A stretch of 12,568 nucleotides of DNA, taken from contig JALNZZ010000055.1 of assembly GCA_023229065.1 (NCBI GenBank), forward strand, positions 1-12,568, given 5' to 3'. Below are positions 1-7,962 of this stretch, in pieces. How positions within the stretch are numbered: the stretch's first letter is position 1; each line of letters begins with the position of its first letter. The position numbers and the translations under genes were made by a program. The DNA is from Porticoccaceae bacterium. Lineage in GTDB: Bacteria > Pseudomonadota > Gammaproteobacteria > Pseudomonadales > Porticoccaceae. Under the pieces are notes generated by a model that saw nothing but the letters and a program-made list of their open reading frames with translations, was not told where the DNA came from and ran no database searches.

Positions 1-44
1 CCGACCGCCATCAGGGACGACGCCGCTTTCTTGAACAAGCTCAT
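1..44 (-). CDS. Unidentified protein, N-terminal 15 codons only
   Basis: Only the start of this gene lies in the window; it runs off the left edge. The ATG is at 44-42 and is preceded by a good ribosome binding site (GGAGG, about 7 bases upstream). The visible residues read MSLFKKAASSLMAVG: two lysines followed by a small hydrophobic, alanine-rich run. This could be the beginning of a signal peptide or a membrane anchor, but 15 residues cannot settle that. The upstream promoter at 88-118 supports a real transcribed gene. It is divergent from the phosphoribosyltransferase gene at 227. I do not recognise the family. Confidence 0.6.
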   Translation of the reverse strand, partial: MSLFKKAASSLMAV

Positions 45-87
45 GGATTGCCTCCGTTGACACAATAGGGTAATCGAAACAGGCCGC

Positions 88-118
88 ATTATAGCCACAA
101 TCCCTCCCGACATGGAAA
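88..118 (-). promoter_or_regulatory. Sigma-70 type promoter for the gene leaving the left edge
   Basis: On the minus strand a perfect TATAAT lies at 93-88. The best -35 candidate is TTTCCA at 118-113 (4 of 6 matches to TTGACA), with a rather long 19-base spacer. Transcription would start near base 81 and leave a leader of about 36 bases before the ATG at 44. The -10 is convincing and the -35 is weak, so an activator or the palindrome overlapping the -35 may matter. Confidence 0.6.
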
Positions 119-125
119 ATTTTCC
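114..125. repeat. 12-bp perfect palindrome, candidate operator
   Basis: GGAAAATTTTCC is identical on both strands. It overlaps the candidate -35 element of the minus-strand promoter and lies about 100 bases upstream of the plus-strand gene at 227. This position would suit a dimeric DNA-binding protein. The AT-rich core could equally be chance or a bendable A-tract. A second, weaker inverted repeat is nearby: AGCAGG at 134-139 and CCTGCT at 147-152, with a 7-base loop. Function is inferred only from position and symmetry. Confidence 0.35.
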
Positions 126-226
126 CCCTCTGCAGCAGGGCAATAACCTGCTCTGGGTCAACTTGGGCTGGCCAGAATTGCGAGCAACCCCTAGAATTTC
201 CAGCCGCCTCAACCTTTCCAATCACG

Positions 227-808
227 ATGGAAAAACTCTATCTCACCGCTGATGACCTGCTCAATACATCCTTCGAGCTGGGTTTTCGCATCCTCGACAG
301 CGGTTTTCGTCCCGATCTGCTGCTAGCGGTCTGGCGCGGAGGTACTCCTGTGGCTGTCGCAGTGCAGGAACTACTCAGTCACCAAGGGGTAGAACATCGC
401 CACTTCGTGATCCGTACCTGTCATTACCGGGGTATCGACGACCGCCATGCCGACATCGAAATAGAAGGACTGGACTACGCCCTCAGCGTCGTTGACAAGG
501 CTGGCGACACGATAAACGCTATTCTGATCGTCGATGATGTCCACGACACGGGACTGAGTATTGCTGCCATCATCGCCAAACTGGAGCAGCACTTCGAGCA
601 GAGCTGCCCGGAGCAGGCTTGCCCGCTTATCCGCGTTGCTACGCCCTACTTCAAACCAGCACAAAACTGTACCGACCGCACACCGGACTACTTCCTGCAC
701 TGCACCGATCAGTGGATCGTTTTTCCTCACGAACTGGTTGGGTTAAGCACTCGGGAGATCGCCGCCAAGAAAGTACCCTCTCTGGCGCGCCTGACAGATG
801 AGCGCTGA
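227..808 (+). CDS. Purine phosphoribosyltransferase, hypoxanthine/xanthine type
   Basis: A 193-residue type I phosphoribosyltransferase, expected in the cytoplasm, which joins a purine base to PRPP in purine salvage. The PRPP-binding loop is clear at residues 99-111 (ILIVDDVHDTGLS: two acidic residues, then D-T-G). An earlier WRGG motif at 36-39 fits the loop that contacts pyrophosphate. Near the C-terminus, residues 161-170 (DQWIVFPHEL) resemble the base-binding and closing segment of Gpt/Hpt-like enzymes. Whether the base is hypoxanthine, guanine or xanthine cannot be told from sequence alone. No strong Shine-Dalgarno precedes the ATG, but family N-termini begin similarly. A possible -10 (TAGAAT, 192-197) lies upstream without a good -35. 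This is the only plus-strand gene, and it converges on bamB where der would normally be. Confidence 0.85.
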   Translation: MEKLYLTADDLLNTSFELGFRILDSGFRPDLLLAVWRGGTPVAVAVQELLSHQGVEHRHFVIRTCHYRGIDDRHADIEIEGLDYALSVVDKAGDTINAILIVDDVHDTGLSIAAIIAKLEQHFEQSCPEQACPLIRVATPYFKPAQNCTDRTPDYFLHCTDQWIVFPHELVGLSTREIAAKKVPSLARLTDER

Positions 809-817
809 GGAAGTGGC

Positions 818-838
818 ATGGCAGCCACTCCCTGCCAT
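818..838. terminator. Hairpin between convergent genes, possible bidirectional terminator
   Basis: ATGGCAG (818-824) and CTGCCAT (832-838) form a perfect 7-bp stem around a 7-base loop. The hairpin lies in the 48-base gap between the convergent phosphoribosyltransferase gene and bamB, where a shared terminator is expected. No T-tract follows on either strand, so it is not a canonical intrinsic terminator. It could still stabilise the 3' ends or act together with Rho. Confidence 0.35.
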
Positions 839-856
839 TGACGCTTCAGTAAGGTT

Positions 857-2014
857 TCAGCGCCGCTCCACCTGATAGGCAGTCAGGCGCCCCCTGTTGG
901 TCAGCACATAAAGGGTATCCCCATCGCTGGCCATGGGTACAGAGAGCCCCTTGCGGTCAGCGCGATCGCGACCGATAAAACGCCCATCCACGGGCGACAA
1001 GACATGCAGGTAACCTTCGCTGTCACCTACCACAACCACGCCATCAACAAAGGCCGGGGCGGTCAGACCGCGGTAGGAAAGCTGCTCGTTGCTCCACAGC
1101 ACCTGACCACTGTTGGCCCGCAGGGCGACAACGGCATCGCGGTCATTGCTGACATAAACCTGGCCATCGCCATGAGCCGGACCGTGGTGACTGGACATAT
1201 CCTGATACCACAGCGCTGTCCCTGTCCCCCGCGTGATCGCCGCTGCGCGGCCCTGATAGCTGGTGACAAAAACCACATCCCCAACCAGCAGAGGGGCACC
1301 ATCGATATCGACGATACGCTCCAGCTCAGTGCGACCGGTGGGCAATGCCACACGGTTTTCCCACAGAGTGGCACCGGTTGCGGCATTAAGAGACACCACC
1401 TTGCCGTTGGCAAACCCGGTGATAACACTGGTGCCAGCAATGATTGGATTACCGGTACCGCGCAGCGTCAGAGCTGGCGCATCAGTGGTGTATTGCCAGA
1501 GAATCTCACCGGTCAGCGGGCTCAGGCCCACCAGGCGAGCGTCCAGTGCCTGAATCACCACTACCTGCTTACTCGCTGCAGGGACCGATAGCAACTCGGT
1601 ATTCAAACGCGCTCGCCAGCGGGTGTCACCACTGGCAGCCTCGAGGGCAAACAGATTGCCGCGCAGATCCCCTACCAGCACCAGCCCGCCGCCGAGACCA
1701 ACGCCGCCGCTCAGCGGACGGTCAAGCTTGCGGTTCCACAGCACCCGACCGCTACTGCGGTCCATGGCCATTACCCGTCCCTTGCCGTCGGCGGTAACGA
1801 TCATGGTGTCGTCAAAAGCCGGCTCCAGGCTCGCGTAAAGAGGGTCCTGGCCGCTGCCAGTGTTGCGAGACCAGACCTTGCGCAACTTCACTTCCGCGGT
1901 GATCTTTTCCAGCTTGGCGGGTTGGAGCGCCTTGTCTTCATCGCTCTGCCAAAACTTCAGTGAGCTACAGCCGGACAGCAACAGCACACAGCACAACAGG
2001 GCCAGCTTTTTCAT
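857..2014 (-). CDS. bamB: Outer membrane protein assembly factor BamB (lipoprotein)
   Basis: BamB is a lipoprotein of the BAM complex, which folds beta-barrel proteins into the outer membrane; it binds BamA. The product has 385 residues (E. coli about 392). Residues 1-16 are a lipoprotein signal peptide ending in the lipobox LSGC, so Cys16 should be lipidated; Ser17 fits outer-membrane sorting. The rest is an eight-bladed beta-propeller of PQQ-like repeats. Recurring blade motifs are visible, such as SSGRVLW (87-93), LTGEILW (167-173), ATGATLW (212-218) and NSGQVLW (301-307). The ATG is preceded by a perfect AGGAGG (2027-2022) with 7-base spacing. It overlaps the yfgM stop by one base (TGATG), so the two are probably co-translated. 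In many gammaproteobacteria der follows; here it does not. Confidence 0.97.
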   Translation of the reverse strand: MKKLALLCCVLLLSGCSSLKFWQSDEDKALQPAKLEKITAEVKLRKVWSRNTGSGQDPLYASLEPAFDDTMIVTADGKGRVMAMDRSSGRVLWNRKLDRPLSGGVGLGGGLVLVGDLRGNLFALEAASGDTRWRARLNTELLSVPAASKQVVVIQALDARLVGLSPLTGEILWQYTTDAPALTLRGTGNPIIAGTSVITGFANGKVVSLNAATGATLWENRVALPTGRTELERIVDIDGAPLLVGDVVFVTSYQGRAAAITRGTGTALWYQDMSSHHGPAHGDGQVYVSNDRDAVVALRANSGQVLWSNEQLSYRGLTAPAFVDGVVVVGDSEGYLHVLSPVDGRFIGRDRADRKGLSVPMASDGDTLYVLTNRGRLTAYQVERR

Positions 2015-2685
2015 CAGGCATCCTCCTCGGCATCGTCCAGGGCTGCCTGGCTCAACTTGAGTTCCAGCAAGGGACGCGCCGACGTATCGGCAGGGGCAAG
2101 ATTATCCAGTGCTCGACGATAGGCAGCGCTGGCGGCAGTGTGGTCGCCGCGCCGCAGGTGAAGATCACCCTCCAGCTCTGCGTAAAGGGATACCAGCGGC
2201 GCCGGCACACTGGCCTGCAACAGGGACAAGGCTTCATCGTCGTTGCCGCGAGCAGCCTCGACGCGGGCTAAGCGCAGAGTAGCGAGGTGTTCCAGCCCCG
2301 GATCGCGCGCACTATCCACTACCCAGCGCAGTTGACCGGCAGCATCATCGAGATCGCCATCATCGACCGCCAGCCGCGCCAGCACCAAGCCAGCATAGCG
2401 ACCGTACTGGCTTTTGGCGTGTAAATCCTTGAGGGTTTGAGCACTGGCCGCTACCCGGCTGCCATCCTCTGCCCCAGCTTCCTCGTAAGCCGCCAGCTGC
2501 TGCAGCATATTAGCGTAGAGAAGCGACGCTTCTGCCGCGTTCTCGGTGCGGCTATCCTGCCAGAACTGCCAGCCGAACCAGCCGCCACCCACCAGCACTA
2601 CGGCACTGAGAATCGGCACACCATTCTGCCGCCACCAGCGCTTGAGGGTTTCGAGCTGTTCCTCGTCGTTGAGATGTTCCGCCAC
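2014..2685 (-). CDS. yfgM: YfgM-family TPR protein of the inner membrane (SecYEG/PpiD-associated)
   Basis: A 223-residue member of the YfgM family (E. coli 206). In E. coli YfgM is an inner-membrane protein that works with PpiD at the SecYEG translocon in handing proteins to periplasmic chaperones. The protein begins MAEHLNDEEQLETLKRWW, the usual family N-terminus. One membrane segment follows at about residues 23-42, then a periplasmic helical TPR region (about 50-215, with repeats such as 164-195). The start is a GTG at 2685-2683 with AGGAG at 2696-2692. A longer frame to 2754 adds 23 residues not typical of the family and crosses an inverted repeat, so I reject it. The gene follows hisS by 106 bases and overlaps bamB by one base. 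Confidence 0.92.
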   Translation of the reverse strand: MAEHLNDEEQLETLKRWWRQNGVPILSAVVLVGGGWFGWQFWQDSRTENAAEASLLYANMLQQLAAYEEAGAEDGSRVAASAQTLKDLHAKSQYGRYAGLVLARLAVDDGDLDDAAGQLRWVVDSARDPGLEHLATLRLARVEAARGNDDEALSLLQASVPAPLVSLYAELEGDLHLRRGDHTAASAAYRRALDNLAPADTSARPLLELKLSQAALDDAEEDA

Positions 2686-2691
2686 GCTTTG

Positions 2692-2696
2692 CTCCT
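2692..2696 (-). promoter_or_regulatory. Ribosome binding site that fixes the GTG start of yfgM
   Basis: AGGAG reads on the minus strand six bases before the GTG at 2685. It decides in favour of the GTG start over the upstream ATG at 2754, because the protein then begins exactly at the conserved MAEHLNDEEQ family N-terminus. Confidence 0.75.
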
Positions 2697-2728
2697 GATG
2701 TATGTCTCTAATAGTGGACCCATGGACA

Positions 2729-2755
2729 GGTGATCCCGGCGGTCCGGGCAGCACC
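2729..2755 (-). repeat. Inverted repeat in the hisS-yfgM gap
   Basis: On the minus strand GGTG-CTG-CCCGG-ACCG-CCGGG-AT-CACC can fold as an inner 5-bp GC stem with a 4-base loop, then an interior loop, then an outer 4-bp stem. No T-tract follows, so it does not look like an intrinsic terminator. GGTCC (2741-2745) and GGACC (2716-2720) could form a competing pairing. The 106-base gap is long for this otherwise compact cluster, so an RNA-level control or processing site is possible. I see no convincing promoter in the gap. Confidence 0.4.
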
Positions 2756-2791
2756 TATTGCGCCGTAGTGGTCAGTTTTCGGTACCCGGGC

Positions 2792-4057
2792 TCAATCCCT
2801 GCCGATCAGCTCTGCCACCGCCGACAGCGACAGGGTTTGCTGGGGAATCTCCTCACGCAGGAATTTTACCGTCAAAACCCCTGCCGCAGCCTCGTCTTCG
2901 CCCATAAGCAGAGCCAGGCGAGCTCCACTGCGATCAGCTTTTTTCAATTGATTTTTGAAGCTGCCGCCCCCGCAATGCGTGAGCATACGCAACGCCGGGC
3001 ACAGGCTCCGAAGCTCCTCTGCCGCCGCCAACATGCGCGGCTTGACGTCACCAACACCGGCAAAATACACATCCACGGGGCGGCGGATACTATCCGGCAC
3101 CGCTCCGGCGACGTCAAGCAACAACACCAGCCGCTCCAGGCCCATGGCAAAGCCCACTGCCGGGGTCGGACGACCGCCAAGCTGCTCGACCAAGCCGTCG
3201 TAGCGGCCACCGGCACAGACAGTGCCCTGAGCACCGAGGGAGCCGGTGACCCACTCGAACACGGTCTTGCCGTAATAATCGAGCCCGCGCACCAGTCGTT
3301 CGTTGATGCGGTATGTCACTCCGGCCGCATCGAGCATGGCACGCAGCTCGGCGAAGTGACTGGCAGCCTCTTCACCCAAATAATCACTGAGTCTCGGCGC
3401 GTCGGCCAGCAGAGCCTGCATATCGGGGTTCTTGCTGTCGAGAATACGCAGCGGGTTGCCGGTCAGGCGGCGCTGGCTGTCCTCGTCGAGCTGGTCGCGG
3501 CGAGCGGTGAGCCAAGCCACCAGCTCAGCGCGATAGCGAGCGCGATCCTCGGCGGTACCCAGCGAGTTGAGCTCCAGGGTGACATGGTCAGCAATACCCA
3601 GCTCCTGCCACAAACGTGCAGTGAGCATCAGCAGTTCGGCATCGATGTCCGGGCCATCGAGGCCAAACACCTCGGCACCAATCTGGTGAAACTGCCGCAG
3701 ACGACCCTTTTGAGGTCGCTCGTAACGGAACATCGGCCCTTTGTACCACAACCGCGGCGACTGACTGAACAGTCCCGCCTGCTCGCAGGCCCGCACACAG
3801 CCGGCAGTGCCTTCCGGGCGCAGGGTAACGCTGTCGTTATTGCGGTCCAGAAAGGTGTACATCTCCTTTTCGACGATATCGGTCACTTCACCGATGGAGC
3901 GTTTGAACAGGTCCGTGCTTTCCAGAATAGGAAAGCGTATCTCTGCCAGCCCGTAGCGCTCAAACAGGTCGCGGACCTTGTCTTCCAGGTACTGCCACAC
4001 AGGGGACTGATCGGGGAGCAGGTCGTTCATACCCCGGATCGACTGAATCTTCTTCAT
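2792..4057 (-). CDS. hisS: Histidine--tRNA ligase
   Basis: Class II aminoacyl-tRNA synthetase that charges tRNA-His in the cytoplasm. The 421-residue length is normal (E. coli 424). Motif 1 lies around residues 42-53 and motif 2 at 107-129, with the [16 protein letters not shown] core carrying the ATP-binding arginine. The histidine-specific signature [15 protein letters not shown] is at 255-269, and motif 3 (GFAMGLERL) at 302-310. The C-terminal anticodon-binding domain covers about 325-421. The start [15 protein letters not shown] matches the family. The ATG comes three bases after the ispG stop; the Shine-Dalgarno is weak, so translation probably depends on coupling to ispG. Everything looks intact. 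Confidence 0.98.
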   Translation of the reverse strand: MKKIQSIRGMNDLLPDQSPVWQYLEDKVRDLFERYGLAEIRFPILESTDLFKRSIGEVTDIVEKEMYTFLDRNNDSVTLRPEGTAGCVRACEQAGLFSQSPRLWYKGPMFRYERPQKGRLRQFHQIGAEVFGLDGPDIDAELLMLTARLWQELGIADHVTLELNSLGTAEDRARYRAELVAWLTARRDQLDEDSQRRLTGNPLRILDSKNPDMQALLADAPRLSDYLGEEAASHFAELRAMLDAAGVTYRINERLVRGLDYYGKTVFEWVTGSLGAQGTVCAGGRYDGLVEQLGGRPTPAVGFAMGLERLVLLLDVAGAVPDSIRRPVDVYFAGVGDVKPRMLAAAEELRSLCPALRMLTHCGGGSFKNQLKKADRSGARLALLMGEDEAAAGVLTVKFLREEIPQQTLSLSAVAELIGRD

Positions 4058-4060
4058 GGA

Positions 4061-5230
4061 TTACTCGGTACTTTTGTCAGAGATAGCAGCCGTTTGAGCA
4101 GCGTCGTCGCCGGTGCCGGAGGTGGCGATCAACGCCGCTCTGGCCGCTGCCTTTTCCGCCGCTTTGGCGCGGATCAGCCGCTCCAGGTCATCCACCAGAT
4201 TGTCTTGATTGAGCTTCTGGCTGGGCTTGCCATCTATATAGAGAAGGTTCTTGGGGGTGCCGCCGGTCAGCCCCAGGTCCGAGATCTTGGCTTCGCCGGG
4301 ACCGTTAACGATACAGCCGATAATGGATACATCCATGGGCACCGAGACATCCTCAAGGCGCTCTTCCAAGGCGTTGACCGTGGCGATGACATCGAAGTTT
4401 TGCCGCGAACAGCTTGGGCAGGCGATAAAGTTGATGCCCTTGGCACGCAGGCGCAAACTTTTGAGGATATCCCAGCCTACCCGCACCTCTTCCGCCGGGT
4501 CTGCTGCCAGAGAGATACGCAGAGTGTCGCCGATACCTTCCATCAGCAACATGCCAAGCCCGATGGACGACTTCACAGTGCCGGAACGCAATCCGCCAGC
4601 CTCAGTGATACCCAAATGCAACGGGTTGTCGATCTGACTGGCAATAAGCCGGTAAGCCGCTACCGTCATGAAAATATCTGACGCCTTGAGGCTGAGCTTG
4701 AAGTTGTGAAAATCCAGCCGATCGAGGATCTCCACATGGCGCATGGCCGACTCTACCAGCGCCTCCGGGGTCGGCTCGCCATACTTGCGCTGCAGGTCTT
4801 TTTCGAGCGAGCCGGCATTGACGCCAATGCGAATGGGGATATTGAGATCGCGGGCCTTTTCCACCACTGCGCGGATGCGCTCTTCCTTGCCGATATTACC
4901 CGGGTTGATGCGCAGGCAGTCGACACCGAGGTCCGCCACTCGCAGGGCGATCTTGTGATCGAAGTGAATATCCGCTACCAGAGGCACCTCCACCTGACTG
5001 CGGATTGCGCCAAACGCCTCGGCAGCCTCGAGAGAAGGGACCGATACCCGCACAATATCGGCACCGGCATCGACGATACGACGAATCTGCGCCACCGTAG
5101 CCGCGACATCCGTTGTCTCGGTGTTGGTCATACTCTGAATCGCGATGGGAGCATCGCCCCCTACCGGCACCTTGCCCACCATTATCTGGCGGGATTTGCG
5201 GCGCTGAATGGGTATTTCGTGGGCTGTCAT
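4061..5230 (-). CDS. ispG: 4-hydroxy-3-methylbut-2-enyl diphosphate synthase IspG
   Basis: IspG (GcpE) performs the penultimate step of the MEP isoprenoid pathway: reductive ring opening of methylerythritol cyclodiphosphate to HMBPP, using a [4Fe-4S] cluster. The product has 389 residues (E. coli 372). The N-terminal TIM-barrel carries [12 protein letters not shown] (31-42). Cluster ligands are visible as Cys271 and Cys274 (ACPSCSRQ), Cys306 ([10 protein letters not shown]) and Glu313, matching the known three-cysteine-plus-glutamate set. An alanine-rich, probably disordered tail (about 355-389) accounts for the extra length. The ATG overlaps the rodZ stop by four bases (ATGA), and hisS follows after three bases. 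It depends on Fe-S assembly, which the suf genes in this window would supply. Confidence 0.98.
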   Translation of the reverse strand: MTAHEIPIQRRKSRQIMVGKVPVGGDAPIAIQSMTNTETTDVAATVAQIRRIVDAGADIVRVSVPSLEAAEAFGAIRSQVEVPLVADIHFDHKIALRVADLGVDCLRINPGNIGKEERIRAVVEKARDLNIPIRIGVNAGSLEKDLQRKYGEPTPEALVESAMRHVEILDRLDFHNFKLSLKASDIFMTVAAYRLIASQIDNPLHLGITEAGGLRSGTVKSSIGLGMLLMEGIGDTLRISLAADPAEEVRVGWDILKSLRLRAKGINFIACPSCSRQNFDVIATVNALEERLEDVSVPMDVSIIGCIVNGPGEAKISDLGLTGGTPKNLLYIDGKPSQKLNQDNLVDDLERLIRAKAAEKAAARAALIATSGTGDDAAQTAAISDKSTE

Positions 5231-5964
5231 CGACCTACCGTAATGTCTGCTGCCAGAGTGTCTGGATCGGGAACCACTTCCACGATCTCACCCTGATAGC
5301 TGATTTCAACCCCGGGAGCGTGGCCCAGGGTAATTTTGAAAGGGGGCTCTCCCTGCAGACTCAGCTGCGCACCTGCCCGGTACAGGTCAACCGCCAAAAT
5401 ATGGTCGTTGGCGTCGATGACTTGCAGCCAGCTATCACCGTCAAAACGCATTTGGAGAGTTCCCGCAGAGGCGACACCTTGTTCAGTAGTGACGACGGCA
5501 GCCGGCTCAACAGCAGCCAGCGTTTGTTCATCGCCACCGGAAATTGAGTCGCCGTGAACACTGCGTCCATCGGAGTACAACGCCCAGGTCACCAGGGAGC
5601 ACGCCATCAGACCCGTCCCGAGAGAAGCCGTTACACCCCGCAGGCGGCGCGGTGGTGGCGGTGGAGGCGGGGCGTGTTGTCGGGCTACATAATGGCAGTA
5701 ATCATCGAAACGGGCGACCACCGGGCTCGGCCGCAATCTCAGGATACTGCAGTAGGCGCGCAAGTAGCCGCGCACGAACACCGCTGAAGGCAGTGCCTCA
5801 AGGTCGTCATTTTCGAGCGCCTGGAGAGTGTAGGGAGTAATGCCGATATGCGCGCAGACCTCTGTCACGGCCAGGCCCGACTCCAGTCGAGCGCAACGCA
5901 ACAATTCACCAGGACCACATACAGTGGGCTCACGGTCAGCGGGCTTACTGTTGGTCTTGCTCAT
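5227..5964 (-). CDS. rodZ: RodZ-like cell shape protein (HTH, one membrane helix, DUF4115)
   Basis: RodZ links MreB filaments to the rod-shape wall synthesis machinery at the inner membrane. The 245-residue product has the expected order: a cytoplasmic Xre-like helix-turn-helix (about 17-80, including the [11 protein letters not shown] and YLRAYC signatures), a seven-proline run followed by basic residues (about 99-109), a membrane helix (about 110-129), a short periplasmic linker, and a C-terminal DUF4115 beta domain (about 168-232). It is clearly shorter than E. coli RodZ (337), mostly in the linkers. I chose the ATG at 5964, ten bases after AGGAG; a longer frame from a TTG at 5988 adds eight unsupported residues. 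The start overlaps the end of pilF by 20 bases, and the stop overlaps ispG by four. Confidence 0.88.
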   Translation of the reverse strand: MSKTNSKPADREPTVCGPGELLRCARLESGLAVTEVCAHIGITPYTLQALENDDLEALPSAVFVRGYLRAYCSILRLRPSPVVARFDDYCHYVARQHAPPPPPPPRRLRGVTASLGTGLMACSLVTWALYSDGRSVHGDSISGGDEQTLAAVEPAAVVTTEQGVASAGTLQMRFDGDSWLQVIDANDHILAVDLYRAGAQLSLQGEPPFKITLGHAPGVEISYQGEIVEVVPDPDTLAADITVGR

Positions 5965-6727
5965 TTTCAAGCCACTCCTGGTACTCAAGATATTCTTGTG
6001 AATAGGGAAACAGTTTACTCAGTGCCAAGGCCTTGCTCGCCACACCATCCCGGTTGCCAAAATGATGTTCGAGCCGCAGCCCCAACCACAGGCTGCGGGC
6101 GGAGGGCCCGGCCAGGTTGTCATAGCCGGCAAGGTAACGACGCGCCTGGGGGTAGTCCCTCAAGCGGTACTGGTAATCTGCCAGTTCCAAATAAGGCAGG
6201 GGCAAGCGAGGATCAAGGGCAATAGCCCGACTCCAGGCCTCGACCGCTTCCTGTTCCCGCCCTAGCATGTTAGCGGTCACCCCAAGGCTTAAAAAGGCCT
6301 GGGGCCGTTGATCATAACCGATATCGCGGGTGGCCAGCTGAAATTGGCGGTGGGCTTCATCCACTCGCTGCTGTTGCACCAAAAATACCCCGTAGTTGTT
6401 GTGCGCACGGGTATAGTTGCGATCCAGGGCAATGGCCCGCTTGTAGTGCCGCTCCGCCAGTTCGCTTTCCTGCTCCATCTGGTAGAGCAAGGCCAGTCCG
6501 TTGTGTACACCGGCGGAATTGGCATCGATTTCCAGCGCTTTATGGAGATGGTGGCGGGCCGAGTCACGATTGCCCTCGCCGATATAACTGAGACCGAGCT
6601 GAATATGATCCGCCAGCGCCTGTTCCATGGACACCGGCACGGCGCGGCCTGTGGCGCTGGGCTGGGGCGCACAACCCGCCAGGGCCAGCAGGGCCGGGAG
6701 CAGCGCAGCCAGCCAAACCCGCGACAT
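5945..6727 (-). CDS. pilF: Type IV pilus biogenesis lipoprotein PilF/PilW (TPR)
   Basis: PilF (PilW) is the outer-membrane pilotin that takes the PilQ secretin to the outer membrane and assembles it. The 260-residue product (Pseudomonas about 252) starts with a lipoprotein signal peptide, with LAGC ending at Cys19. TPR units follow from about residue 38: 40-73, 74-107, 108-137, 145-175 and 177-205. They include classic pairs such as HYKRAIALD and AWSRAIALDP. I prefer the ATG at 6727 because the signal peptide then begins MSRVWL. An alternative GTG at 6748 overlaps the rlmN stop as GTGA and adds seven residues; coupling makes it possible. The location between rlmN and rodZ is the usual one in pilus-bearing gammaproteobacteria. 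Confidence 0.9.
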   Translation of the reverse strand: MSRVWLAALLPALLALAGCAPQPSATGRAVPVSMEQALADHIQLGLSYIGEGNRDSARHHLHKALEIDANSAGVHNGLALLYQMEQESELAERHYKRAIALDRNYTRAHNNYGVFLVQQQRVDEAHRQFQLATRDIGYDQRPQAFLSLGVTANMLGREQEAVEAWSRAIALDPRLPLPYLELADYQYRLRDYPQARRYLAGYDNLAGPSARSLWLGLRLEHHFGNRDGVASKALALSKLFPYSQEYLEYQEWLENEQDQQ

Positions 6728-6744
6728 CGCCACGCCACCCACGC

Positions 6745-7926
6745 TCACCCCTGCAGGCCCACCAGACGCACTGGCTGCTCTACCTCGCGCCCGTAGCGCT
6801 GCTGGTGGCGGGCCTTGCGGCGAGTCTTGTCATTGAAGCTCCCGGCTAGCTGGCCACAGGCAGCAGCGATATCGTCCCCCCGGGTGGTGCGCACTGTTAC
6901 CGTATGCCCGGCCTGAAAAAGAATATCCCGGAAACGATTGAGAGCATTGTTGGATACCCGTTTGTAACCGGAGTTGGGAAACGGGTTGAATGGAATCAGG
7001 TTGATCTTACAGGGCAGAGCCTTTAACAAGGCTGCCAGTTCACGAGCGTGCTCCGGCCGATCATTGACCTGATCAATCAGCGTGTACTCGACGGTAACCT
7101 TGCGGTGGGTGTCCGGCAACTTGTCGAGATAGCGGCGGGATGCAGCGATCAGACTTTCCAGCGGGTACTTGCGGTTAATGGGTACCAGCTCGTTGCGCAG
7201 AGCGTTGTTAGGAGCGTGCAGTGAGATCGCCAGGGACACATCAGTGACGTCGCCGAGGCGCTCCAGGGCAGGTACCACCCCCGCAGTGCTAAGAGTGACA
7301 CGCCGCTTGGAGAGGCCATAGGCACAGTCTTCCATCATCAGCGCCATGGCATCCACCACATTGTCGAAGTTCATCAGTGGCTCGCCCATGCCCATCATCA
7401 CCACGTTGGAGACGACGCGCTCGACACCCGGTTCGAAGCCGCCAAATGAATTCACTGCTGTCCACACTTGGCCGATGATCTCAGCGGCGCTGAGGTTGCG
7501 ATTGAAACCCTGCTTGCCGGTAGCACAGAAACTGCAGTCCAGTGAACAGCCAATCTGGGACGACACGCACAAGGTGCCGCGATCCTTCTCGGGGATAAAC
7601 ACCGCTTCCACACACTCTCCGCCATCGGTCCTCACCAGCCACTTGCGAGTGCCGTCAGCGGAGTGATGCTCTTCGACCAGCTCAGGGGCGCGCACCTCGG
7701 CCACCGTCGCGAGCTTGTCGCGGAGAGCTTTGGAGAGGTCGGTCATCAACGCGAAGTCAGTGACACCGCGCTGATGGATCCACTTGAGCACCTGGTTGAC
7801 CCGAAAGCGCTTCTCCCCAATAGAGGCGAAGAAATCCGCCAGCTTGTCGGCGGGCAACCCCAGCAGATTGACCCTCTGCTGCTGGGGTTCAACGACAGCG
7901 GGCTCGCTGACCAAAACTCGGTTCAT
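6745..7926 (-). CDS. rlmN: 23S rRNA/tRNA (adenine-C2)-methyltransferase RlmN (radical SAM)
   Basis: RlmN methylates C2 of A2503 in 23S rRNA and of A37 in some tRNAs by radical SAM chemistry. The product has 393 residues (E. coli 384). The radical SAM cluster motif CSLDCSFC supplies Cys127, Cys131 and Cys134. The two catalytic cysteines also appear in place: Cys120 (TLCVSSQ) and Cys357 (AACGQL), equivalent to E. coli Cys118 and Cys355. [12 protein letters not shown] (179-190) is the SAM-binding GEP segment. The N-terminal accessory domain (about 20-85) is present. The ATG lies 29 bases after the ndk stop, with CAGGAG upstream. The basic C-terminal stretch (about 368-380) is common in the family. 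It needs a [4Fe-4S] cluster. Confidence 0.98.
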   Translation of the reverse strand: MNRVLVSEPAVVEPQQQRVNLLGLPADKLADFFASIGEKRFRVNQVLKWIHQRGVTDFALMTDLSKALRDKLATVAEVRAPELVEEHHSADGTRKWLVRTDGGECVEAVFIPEKDRGTLCVSSQIGCSLDCSFCATGKQGFNRNLSAAEIIGQVWTAVNSFGGFEPGVERVVSNVVMMGMGEPLMNFDNVVDAMALMMEDCAYGLSKRRVTLSTAGVVPALERLGDVTDVSLAISLHAPNNALRNELVPINRKYPLESLIAASRRYLDKLPDTHRKVTVEYTLIDQVNDRPEHARELAALLKALPCKINLIPFNPFPNSGYKRVSNNALNRFRDILFQAGHTVTVRTTRGDDIAAACGQLAGSFNDKTRRKARHQQRYGREVEQPVRLVGLQG

Positions 7927-7947
7927 CGTTCAGGGGCTCCTGGAGAT

Positions 7948-7962
7948 CCGCTCTTTCAGCGG
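7948..7962 (-). repeat. Short hairpin around the ndk stop codon
   Basis: On the minus strand CCGCT-GAAAG-AGCGG forms a 5-bp stem with a 5-base loop. The ndk TGA stop spans the stem-loop junction. It precedes the rlmN ribosome binding site and could tune the ndk-to-rlmN expression ratio, but so short a stem may be chance. Confidence 0.25.

Noticed and set aside
169..182. A sigma-54-like element upstream of the phosphoribosyltransferase gene
   Set aside because: TGG and TTGC elements are present, but the GG-to-GC distance is 10 bases rather than the required 12.
2702..4681. A 659-codon open frame on the plus strand
   Set aside because: It lies antisense to hisS and ispG, both of which have full catalytic motifs. 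The translation has no recognisable domain and looks like the reverse-strand shadow of GC-rich coding sequence.
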